A stretch of 38,194 nt of DNA from positions 1 through 38,194 of IMG/VR virus record IMGVR_UViG_3300044837_000269, one strand, 5' to 3'. Each line of letters opens with the position of its first letter. The first letter of the stretch is position 1. Shown piece by piece: positions 32,566 to 38,194 of this stretch. The notes beneath the pieces were generated by a model, which saw only the letters and a list, made by a program, of their open reading frames with translations, did not search any database and was not told the DNA's origin. Source of the stretch: a virus. Position numbers and translations under genes: made by a program.

Positions 32566-33276
32566 GTGGCGAATAAGAAGACTGATGAGGAACTAGATGC
32601 GAGCCTGCGTGATCGGCTATCAACACACTTCGAGATTAAGCGGGTAAGCCCGACGCTCCCGACTGCGTGCTTCGTCTGGACTGGCGCGACGTACACGAAC
32701 GGGTACGGCGAGGTCGGCAACTGTTACACGCATCGGGAAGCCTACAAGCTATGGATTGGGCCTATCCCTCCCGGCAGGCTCGTCATGCACAAGTGCGACG
32801 TGAAGGCTTGCATCCGTCCGGGACACTTGAAGCTCGGCACGCATAAAGACAACACGGCTGACATGATCGCGAAAGGCCGCAAGGTCGTGGCGCGCGGTGA
32901 AGATCATGGAGCCGCTAAGTTGACCTGGGCCGAAGTGCGAGAGATTCGACGGCTGCATGGTGAAGGAATCAGGCACGCCGAGATCGCTAAGAAGTTCGAT
33001 ACATCCCCGGCCTACGTCTCTCTCATTGCGAGAAATGGTGTATGGAGAGACGAAACCTACATCCCGGTAGCTCCGCGTAGGACTGGTCCGACGAAGCTCA
33101 ACGCAGAGATCGTCAAGGCGATTCGTAAAGACTACGTGGACGGTGTGAAGTTGAAAGAGATCGGCAAGAAGCACGCAATCTCAGTGAAGCACGTTCACGA
33201 TGTTGCACGGAACAAGAACTGGTACGACGCGAGCTACGCGCCTCCGAGACGCTATCAGTTGAAACAAGCCGCATGA
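32566..33276 (+). CDS. HNH endonuclease with two HTH repeats (236 aa)
   Basis: GTG start with AAAGGA upstream. The N-terminal domain reads 'CFVWTG...GYGEV...HREAYKLWIGPIP.G..VMHKCD', then C82, H87 and N96, the HNH_3 plan. Two related helix-turn-helix units follow (about 117-160 and 177-220), both starting KLxxxxVxxIR. Such HNH-HTH proteins are usually free-standing homing endonucleases. It lies in front of another nuclease-type gene, overlapping its start by ATGA. Confidence 0.8.
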   Translation: MANKKTDEELDASLRDRLSTHFEIKRVSPTLPTACFVWTGATYTNGYGEVGNCYTHREAYKLWIGPIPPGRLVMHKCDVKACIRPGHLKLGTHKDNTADMIAKGRKVVARGEDHGAAKLTWAEVREIRRLHGEGIRHAEIAKKFDTSPAYVSLIARNGVWRDETYIPVAPRRTGPTKLNAEIVKAIRKDYVDGVKLKEIGKKHAISVKHVHDVARNKNWYDASYAPPRRYQLKQAA

Positions 33277-33770
33277 GCCGCGCACTAATCCCGCTGCTCG
33301 GCAAGAGATTTGGACTACTCACTGTTGTTGAGCGTCTTGGGAATAACGAACTGGGTCAACCGCGATGGCTCTGTGTCTGCGATTGCGGTAACAAGATCGT
33401 CCGCTTGGGTTCTAACATCCGGCCAGACAAGCGGAATCAATTCCGTAACTGCGGGTGTCTCTCCGGGACGGCGAACCTGAGTCACGGACACGCGAACACG
33501 CCGATTTATCGTACATGGAGCGGGATGATTCAACGATGCACCAATCCCGCGCGTGGAGACTTCCATCGCTACGGAGGCAGAGGTATTCGGATTTGTAGCC
33601 GATGGTTTGTGTTCGAGCACTTCCTTGCGGACATGGGCGAGAGGCCGGAAGGTCTGACGCTAGACCGAATCAACAATGACGGCAATTACGAGCCGTCGAA
33701 TTGCCGATGGGCAACGCACGTCGAGCAAATGAACAACACTTCAAAGCACTTACAGGAGAAGGCCGCATGA
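33273..33770 (+). CDS. AP2/HNH-type homing endonuclease-like protein (165 aa)
   Basis: The layout 'RWLCVCDCGNK...RNCGC...SHGHANTPIYRTWSGMIQRC' followed by 'YGGRGIRICSRWFVFEHFLADMGERPEGLTLDRINNDGNYEPSNCRWAT' is a well-known phage family with a zinc knuckle and a His-Me-like core. The cysteines are intact. It is usually mobile. It overlaps both neighbours by ATGA and ends with ...LQEKAA next to AAGGCCGC, like other early gene ends. Confidence 0.75.
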   Translation: MSRALIPLLGKRFGLLTVVERLGNNELGQPRWLCVCDCGNKIVRLGSNIRPDKRNQFRNCGCLSGTANLSHGHANTPIYRTWSGMIQRCTNPARGDFHRYGGRGIRICSRWFVFEHFLADMGERPEGLTLDRINNDGNYEPSNCRWATHVEQMNNTSKHLQEKAA

Positions 33771-34276
33771 ATGTCGAACGCACAGAAACAGCATCTACCG
33801 TATTCCATTGTGAAGGACCGGAATGCAAACGTAGCTGGACGATTGTTGAATCAGGTATCGCCGGACAACAGCCGAATGCTCCCGTTATCTCGGACATTGA
33901 GATATTCGAGAAGTCTCGCATCGTTCGATTACAGGACGGTCGTCAGTATTCGTATTGTGGCAATAAATGCGAGGCCGACGCTATCAAAGCTGGCAAGCAT
34001 GATCGCCTGCCGAAGCCGGGAGCCGCACTCGCAGACTTACGCGCTGCATTCCAAGCCAATAACGAGGCCGCACTAGCGGACTCAACGCCAATGGAGCCAG
34101 CCGTTAACGAGCCATTGCCAGCCGGATTGACCGCGCATACATGCGGCGAGGAAGTCCCTGCAAACCTGCGGCTGATTCCGATGCCGGAGCCGGACGCGCC
34201 CGTAACGGAGTACCGCATACCCGCTGTCCCTCACGTTGGGGAGAATGTCAAGTTCGCAGCAACGGAGACAGCATGA
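33767..34276 (+). CDS. Zinc-binding early protein, unknown (169 aa)
   Basis: I start at the ATG at 33767, overlapping the previous stop. The product has CEGPEC (15-20) and 'YCGNKC' further on, which may form one zinc finger, then a Pro/Ala-rich tail. It ends with an ATGA overlap to the next gene. Function not known. Confidence 0.6.
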   Translation: MNVERTETASTVFHCEGPECKRSWTIVESGIAGQQPNAPVISDIEIFEKSRIVRLQDGRQYSYCGNKCEADAIKAGKHDRLPKPGAALADLRAAFQANNEAALADSTPMEPAVNEPLPAGLTAHTCGEEVPANLRLIPMPEPDAPVTEYRIPAVPHVGENVKFAATETA

Positions 34277-34581
34277 AGAAACCTATTACGCGCGGCGAGT
34301 GGAACAAGCTAGTCAGATACGCCAGAGACTCAATGCGTCTCGCGTCCACGCATGACCCTGACTTGCTGCGGCGAATCGTGGTGCTCGAATGCTTGGTCTC
34401 TAAGGCCGATGCGTTGAGCACTCGCCGCGCTACAGACGTGTTCGGTCGTCTGTATCAGGCAGAGACCGCAATCGAAGTCATTCAACGCCAGCTAGAGCGT
34501 CTCGGTGCTCCGCAGTACCGCACGATTAGAAAGGGCAACACGAACATTCATGTCGAGCGGGTACGCAAGCGTAAGAGGTAA
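34273..34581 (+). CDS. Basic helical early protein (102 aa)
   Basis: Starts at the ATG at 34273 (MKKPITRGEWNKLVRY) in an ATGA overlap. The product is basic and mostly helical, with a Lys/Arg-rich end (VERVRKRKR). No motif is recognised. DNA or RNA binding is possible from the charge. Confidence 0.55.
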   Translation: MKKPITRGEWNKLVRYARDSMRLASTHDPDLLRRIVVLECLVSKADALSTRRATDVFGRLYQAETAIEVIQRQLERLGAPQYRTIRKGNTNIHVERVRKRKR

Positions 34582-34586
34582 GCTCA

Positions 34587-35324
34587 ATGTCATGGTTCGA
34601 CAAGAAGCCTCTACCGTCTCCAAGTAAGCCAACGCAGAAGTTCTTCACCTATCAACTGAGTCCGGGAGCCGTCATTCCAGATGACTCCGTGGACTCGCTG
34701 CCGACGTGGCAGCCATCAACAGCAATCCCGGACTCGGAAGGTAATGTCTGGACTAACGTCGGAGCGGTAACACTCGAAAACGTGCCGCCGTACAACGTGA
34801 ACGGTGAGTCGCAGCTATTCTTCGACAAGGAAATGATCTCCGCGCTGACGATGCCGCCATATCCTAACTTCGCGATGCCGCCTAAATACGAGAAGAAGCT
34901 CCTCTGTCAACAGTGCTTCACTCCCTGCATTCTGCCGCAAGCGCAAGGGCAGAACTATTGGGAGTGGCGCTGCCTTGCCTGCAACACAAACAACGTCGCC
35001 ATGATCGCCAGCGACGAAGAGAACAAGAAGCTAAACGCCATGACTCAAGCTGTCCAGGAATCCGCGCTGTACGGATGGTCGCAGTACAAGCTGGTCATGC
35101 CGAAAGAACAAGCTGAGGCCATCTGGCCGGAGTCGTTCATTCAACGCTCTAGTCCTGGCTCTCCGCCGTGGCTCGTCAAGAAGACTTCCATCATCACCAG
35201 CCATACCGCACAGATATACCGTGAAGACTGGCTGCGAGATCGCTTTGCAGAACGTCGCGCGGAAGAAGTCCGTAAGCTGGCCGAACAAGAAGAGAGGCAG
35301 GAACAATACGAGAGGTCCGTCTAA
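34587..35324 (+). CDS. Zinc-ribbon protein with acidic-basic tail (245 aa)
   Basis: The N-terminal half is Pro/Ser-rich; the centre has 'LLCQQCFTPC' and 'WRCLACNTNN', a zinc ribbon (CxxC...CxxC). The C-terminus is a charged helix (AERRAEEVRKLAEQEERQEQYERSV). Its stop overlaps the next ATG. Function unknown; nucleic acid binding is plausible. Confidence 0.6.
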   Translation: MSWFDKKPLPSPSKPTQKFFTYQLSPGAVIPDDSVDSLPTWQPSTAIPDSEGNVWTNVGAVTLENVPPYNVNGESQLFFDKEMISALTMPPYPNFAMPPKYEKKLLCQQCFTPCILPQAQGQNYWEWRCLACNTNNVAMIASDEENKKLNAMTQAVQESALYGWSQYKLVMPKEQAEAIWPESFIQRSSPGSPPWLVKKTSIITSHTAQIYREDWLRDRFAERRAEEVRKLAEQEERQEQYERSV

Positions 35325-35677
35325 TGGCTGACATCCTTCGTCGTCTCAAGTACACAAGAAAGAGTTATGAATACCGCGTCGGACTCGCAACGAGTCTGGA
35401 GAAAGTAATCCGGGAGACTGGCAATTCATTGTCGCCGGAAGAGACGACGCTGCTAGAAGTGGACCTGCCTAACTGCATCCGGCAGTGGACCTTCCGCATC
35501 AATAACATCGAAGCACGGATGCGCCGCGTCCGGGAAGCGCGAGATCGTGACAATGGATTCAATACGGGGAGGGAGCCGGAACGTGGGGCACACGCTCCGG
35601 CCTCTGAGGTCACTGCAACTGAGGTCACTGCAACTGAGGAGAAGCCCAATCCGCTACAGTTGTATCGGAGTACCTGA
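35324..35677 (+). CDS. Small basic protein with tandem repeat tail (117 aa)
   Basis: Helical and basic (RRLKYTRKSYEYRV, INNIEARMRRVREARDR), then an acidic tail EVTATEVTATEE encoded by a 15-base unit (GAGGTCACTGCAACT) present twice in tandem (35606-35635). Its last 53 bases overlap the 3' end of the minus-strand pilin gene. Function not known. Confidence 0.55.
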   Translation: MADILRRLKYTRKSYEYRVGLATSLEKVIRETGNSLSPEETTLLEVDLPNCIRQWTFRINNIEARMRRVREARDRDNGFNTGREPERGAHAPASEVTATEVTATEEKPNPLQLYRST

Positions 35678-36167
35678 GAATCCCGGTAGAGTCCGCGTAA
35701 TAGCTGCGGTTCCCTGCCGGAACTGCTGGCCATGCTGAGAACGTCCACCATGCTCCGTTAGTAGAGTACGAGTAGGTGTAAGTCCCGGCGACTGTGACCG
35801 TACCATCTGCGGGTATGATCGGAGCAACTCCCGGACATGACACCTTGTTTGCATTGCAGATCGCGAGAGCCAAGTTAGCGTCCCTCACTGCCTGCACTCT
35901 ATTCCTTGCTCCTCTACCGTCCATCATTCGCTTCACTGCTACCGGAGAAGGCGCAACAATGGAAGCTAGAATCGTGACGATGAGACAGCAGATCATTAGT
36001 TCCAAGAGACTGAACCCGGCCTGATTGCTTACGTACCCTGTCCGCCCACCTGCATACTGCCTCGGTGCTGGCTTCGAGTTGATGCGAACAAGCATCCATC
36101 CGAAGTAGAGAACGCCGAACACTGCCAACGCCGCCATAAATGCCGACACTCCAAGAATCCAATTCAT
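35625..36167 (-). CDS. Type IV pilin-like protein with transmembrane leader (180 aa)
   Basis: The start at 36167 is fixed by AAAGGAGA seven bases upstream. Residues 4-27 form a transmembrane helix, residues 30-50 a basic linker, and 51-52 a prepilin peptidase site G|FSLLE (conserved Glu at +5) followed by the hydrophobic helix 'LELMICCLIVTILASIVAP'. Usual prepilin leaders are 6-25 residues; here it is 51 with its own membrane helix. The C-terminal domain has two cysteines and strands like 'TYSYSTNGAWWTFSA'. It is probably a minor pilin or decoy. Its 3' end overlaps a plus-strand gene. Confidence 0.75.
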   Translation of the reverse strand: MNWILGVSAFMAALAVFGVLYFGWMLVRINSKPAPRQYAGGRTGYVSNQAGFSLLELMICCLIVTILASIVAPSPVAVKRMMDGRGARNRVQAVRDANLALAICNANKVSCPGVAPIIPADGTVTVAGTYTYSYSTNGAWWTFSAWPAVPAGNRSYYADSTGILRYSDTTVADWASPQLQ

Positions 36168-36190
36168 AACTGAATCTCCTTTCAAGAGTT

Positions 36191-36220
36191 GAAGGCCACG
36201 CTTTGAACGTGGCCTTCTTT
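36191..36220 (+). terminator. 10-bp hairpin with short T-run
   Basis: GAAGGCCACG (36191-36200), a 7-base loop and CGTGGCCTTC (36208-36217) form a perfect stem, followed by TTT on the plus strand. It would stop plus-strand transcription coming from the 35 kb genes. It also lies in the gap between the two pilin genes (minus strand), where it may reduce expression of the second pilin. Confidence 0.55.
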
Positions 36221-36239
36221 GCGTTGCGTTGGAGTGGGA

Positions 36240-36758
36240 CTACTGGCCGAGAGGAGTGTCGTTTGCGCCTGCTGCCGAACCCTGTGCGTAGCGAATGATG
36301 CCTGTCTCGTTGGTGAAGAAGAAACGATTCGCCGTAGTCTTGTTGGGGTCTGGAGCGGCCTTGATGCTGTAGTGCGAAGCGTCGGTCAAGGTCGCCGTGT
36401 ACTTGTAGCCGTTGAGCGTGCCTGAGCCGTCGAGTCCGGTTGCAACGCTGTTGTCGAGCAAACAGGATGAGCTTGCATTTGGCTGTGTTGTACCGCAGGT
36501 ACCGCCGAGAGCCGCCTGAGCCGATGGGAACCCGTCATACAGAGACGAGTACGTTTGCATTGCGTTGTTGAAACCACGCAAGCTGCTGGCTGCCGCGCCT
36601 TGTGTTGCTGCCGCCTTCGCTGAGAGCAAGTTCGGAATCGCAATCGCCGCAATGACGAGAATAATCGCCACGACGATGAGTAGCTCGATTAGGGAGAATC
36701 CCTTCTGGCCCTTTCTACGAGCCTGACGACGCTTGCTGCCTTCTTGATTCGTATACAT
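36240..36758 (-). CDS. pilA: Type IV pilin, PilA-like (172 aa)
   Basis: A 20-residue basic leader ends in KG|FSLIELLIVVAIILVIAAIAIPNLL, the textbook prepilin motif with Glu at +5. The rest, 'SSLRGFNNAMQTYSSLYDGFPSAQAALGGT' and '...GIIRYA', follows acidobacterial PilA proteins as I remember them; a Cys pair (about residues 90 and 103) is present. GAAGGA stands upstream of the ATG. It would be cleaved by PilD and assembled by host T4P machinery. That it is carried by a phage is the main oddity. Confidence 0.9.
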   Translation of the reverse strand: MYTNQEGSKRRQARRKGQKGFSLIELLIVVAIILVIAAIAIPNLLSAKAAATQGAAASSLRGFNNAMQTYSSLYDGFPSAQAALGGTCGTTQPNASSSCLLDNSVATGLDGSGTLNGYKYTATLTDASHYSIKAAPDPNKTTANRFFFTNETGIIRYAQGSAAGANDTPLGQ

Positions 36759-36797
36759 TTCGTTGTATCCTTCTAGTCGCAGTTATGATTGACAGGT

Positions 36798-36891
36798 GGG
36801 GCACGGCTAAGTCTTCGAGGCTCTCCGTGTCCCATTTCTGTGTTGCTCTATGCCGGGGATGCTGCGCCGCCTTCCCCGACTACCGCAGAGC
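36798..36891 (-). promoter_or_regulatory. Structured leader between the operon start and pilA
   Basis: Two strong hairpins lie in the 146-base gap. The first (36798-36833) has a 9-pair outer stem GGGGCACGG/CCGTGTCCC, an internal loop, a 5-pair inner stem and a TCG loop. The second (36845-36891) joins GCTCT with AGAGC and CGGGGA with TCCCCG. No T-run follows either. They could attenuate pilA, store a cis-acting signal, or stabilise the mRNA. Confidence 0.5.
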
Positions 36892-36904
36892 AAACTCGAT
36901 GGGT

Positions 36905-37081
36905 CTAGCTGATTGCTGGTATGTTCTGTGGTACGACTGCCGCTGGCCTGCCCCAAGCATCTTTGTAGAGCTTGTGAATCAAGTCTTTCTGTTGAGAGAT
37001 CGTGCCGTTCTGCATGACGATTACGCCGGACAGAACAATCACGCCCATAACAGCGACTAGCAAAGCGAGTGGTGATTTCAT
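36905..37081 (-). CDS. Small membrane protein in the pilin operon (58 aa)
   Basis: Begins at the ATG at 37081 with GAAAGGAGA just upstream and overlaps the previous stop by ATGA. Residues 4-24 form one hydrophobic helix 'PLALLVAVMGVIVLSGVIVM', followed by a short basic-polar tail. No pilin motif. It may be an accessory of the pilus or an inner-membrane factor of the phage. Confidence 0.6.
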   Translation of the reverse strand: MKSPLALLVAVMGVIVLSGVIVMQNGTISQQKDLIHKLYKDAWGRPAAVVPQNIPAIS

Positions 37082-37542
37082 CGGTCTCCTTTCTTGTAAT
37101 CTGCGGAAGTTCGTTCACTGCGGTACGGGAAGCGCGGAGGTTCCGGCTTCTTCGCTTCTCCGGTCATGCCGGAATAAGATGTGAGGTACTTCATTACGCC
37201 AGTCGTCGGCGCTGGCTTAGGCAGAGGCTTGCGACGTTGGACAACAGTGGCCGCGCGTGCCGCTGGCGTGATGGTCTCCCGATGGACAACGGGAACTAGC
37301 TGTGTGACGCCGGGTTGGGCATTCGGCTTGCCGTCCAAGAACTTAGCTATCGCTTCCGCCAGGAGACGATGCCCGTAGGGAGTCGCCAGACTCCGCACTG
37401 CTGTCCATATCTCTTTCGGTGGCGAGTATGAAATGTCTTTACGGAAGTAGAGATCGGGGCCGGACGCTTGCGACTTGCAGAGGACAAACGCAGTGGTGAC
37501 GCTGGCCGGGACTTCGCCTGGGAAGAACTGTTCTTCACTCAT
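37078..37542 (-). CDS. Uncharacterised protein in the pilin operon (154 aa)
   Basis: A mixed alpha/beta N-terminal half with 'AVRSLATPYGHRLLAEAIAKFLDG', then a basic Pro-rich tail (KPLPKPAPTT..., ...PPRFPYRSERTS). No known motif. Coupled by ATGA overlaps to both neighbours. It is part of the same transcript as the pilins. Confidence 0.6.
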   Translation of the reverse strand: MSEEQFFPGEVPASVTTAFVLCKSQASGPDLYFRKDISYSPPKEIWTAVRSLATPYGHRLLAEAIAKFLDGKPNAQPGVTQLVPVVHRETITPAARAATVVQRRKPLPKPAPTTGVMKYLTSYSGMTGEAKKPEPPRFPYRSERTSADYKKGDR

Positions 37543-37739
37543 TGAATGTTGCCGCTCACGTAGTCGCGCATGAAGGTCACGTAAGCGGTGGTCTCGTTGA
37601 GCGGATAGATTGCGGTGCTCGAAACAATGATGAATTCGTTCTCGAAGCTAACTAGTTCTTCGGAGAGACGGAGCAAGCGCGGTGAATCTTTGAAGTCTGT
37701 ACCTGCGATGTCGTCTAGGATTTGTTCGCGTGTTCTCAT
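37539..37739 (-). CDS. First gene of the pilin operon (66 aa)
   Basis: I use the ATG at 37739 (MRTREQILDDIAGTDF) because it is the first ATG; a TTG at 37751 is in frame. The product has a helical start (LRLSEELVSFENEF) and a strand-rich end. No motif is recognised. A promoter lies 39 bases upstream. Function unknown. Confidence 0.55.
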   Translation of the reverse strand: MRTREQILDDIAGTDFKDSPRLLRLSEELVSFENEFIIVSSTAIYPLNETTAYVTFMRDYVSGNIQ

Positions 37740-37777
37740 TGGGCTGGGCAAAGTGAGTGTGACTACTTACGCGCATG

Positions 37778-37805
37778 AACATACCACGGATTAGCGCATA
37801 GTCAA
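37778..37805 (-). promoter_or_regulatory. Promoter of the pilin operon
   Basis: On the minus strand TTGACT (37800-37805) and TATGTT (37778-37783) are 16 bases apart; each is close to consensus. Transcription would start near 37770 and read 37739 down to 35625. The facing gene at 37859 is divergent. Confidence 0.5.
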
Positions 37806-37858
37806 GTACCTATTATATCCCTTACTTTAGTTCAGTACTTTATGCGAGAATACAAGAC

Positions 37859-38194
37859 ATGGCAGAACAGATTCGCCTCACCTTAACTGTGGACGCTGGC
37901 GTTAAGAAGCTAATCGAAGAGTCCGCTCACAAGTATGCGAACGATAATGTGTCCGCTTATGTTCGCGGACTAGTCGTGTTTCATGCCTTACTAGATGGTC
38001 GAAGTACAGGCCATGCAGACATTCCCGGCTGGCTCCTAGCGGAGAATCCTCTGGCCTGCATTGAGTACATGCGCGAGGCGCGTAAGCACTGGTTCACTGA
38101 ACTAGAACACGCTGTGGAAGAAACCGCAAAGCGGTTCGAGAAGGAGTTCGGGAAACACCTCTCGAAGCAACTCTCGAAGCCCGTCAATAAATAA
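37859..38194 (+). CDS. Ribbon-helix-helix-like small protein (111 aa)
   Basis: The N-terminal part 'IRLTLTVDAGVKKLIEESAHKYANDNVSAYVRGLVVF' has the strand-helix-helix look of RHH DNA-binding proteins. A charged helix (about residues 75-105) follows. It is divergent from the pilin operon, so it could regulate it. Its TAA ends the window; in a circular map the exported-protein gene would follow immediately. Confidence 0.55.
   Translation: MAEQIRLTLTVDAGVKKLIEESAHKYANDNVSAYVRGLVVFHALLDGRSTGHADIPGWLLAENPLACIEYMREARKHWFTELEHAVEETAKRFEKEFGKHLSKQLSKPVNK

Noticed and set aside
36807-37118. 103-codon minus-strand ORF
   Set aside because: The overlapping 58-codon ORF at 36905-37081 has the strong ribosome site and a clear membrane helix, so this longer frame is a shadow.
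1-38194. T7-like RNA polymerase, DNA polymerase or integrase
   Set aside because: None of the long ORFs shows polymerase, tyrosine recombinase or serine recombinase motifs.

Overview
This window looks like the essentially complete genome (or a near-complete contig) of a short-tailed, podovirus-like double-stranded DNA phage of about 38 kb. Its host is probably a member of the Acidobacteriota. The virion genes (large terminase, portal, scaffold, N4-gp56-like capsid protein, tail-adaptor and nozzle proteins, fibre genes, gp13/gp14-like and large ejection-type proteins, a SleB-like lysin) are read from the sequence. The host guess rests on two genes whose products look like families I know mainly from Acidobacteriota: a type IV pilin of the acidobacterial PilA kind, and a small exported protein with a 'LKIEVVE...' start. 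The window begins on an ATG and ends on a TAA, so it may be a circular or circularly permuted genome opened at a gene boundary. This is inference.

Layout. (1) 1-1035, plus strand: an exported protein and a membrane-anchored coiled-coil protein, followed by a promoter and a tRNA-Gln-like gene (1165-1236). (2) 1427-26651, minus strand: one long late operon, read right to left. It runs from two small structural genes, a GT31-like glycosyltransferase and the large terminase through portal, scaffold, capsid, two paralogous adaptor proteins, the nozzle with repeat insertions, three fibre genes, the gp13/gp14-like cassette and two large internal proteins to the cell-wall hydrolase. A strong hairpin follows the capsid gene, as in T7. 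(3) 26652-27608: a mostly non-coding divergent control region with a late promoter, repeats and a row of dyads. (4) 27609-31718, plus strand: an early operon with a DUF6011-like protein, an ArdC antirestriction protein, a lone clamp-loader-like AAA+ ATPase, two small proteins preceded by near-identical covarying double hairpins, tiny membrane proteins and an XRE regulator. (5) 31736-32565: a divergent winged-helix protein, three dyad iterons and an AT-rich stretch, a candidate origin or operator. (6) 32566-35677, plus strand: two HNH/AP2-type endonuclease genes and several zinc-binding or charged small proteins. (7) 35625-37739, minus strand: an accessory operon with two type IV pilins, a small membrane protein and two unknowns. 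(8) 37859-38194: a short DNA-binding-like protein that would lead straight into gene 1 if the genome is circular.

No DNA polymerase, primase, helicase, RNA polymerase, integrase or convincing small terminase was found. The phage must therefore rely on host replication and transcription. The most novel points are the pilin operon (with one pilin carrying a transmembrane leader and a structured leader before pilA), the paired covarying hairpin elements in the early operon, and the iteron region beside the winged-helix gene.
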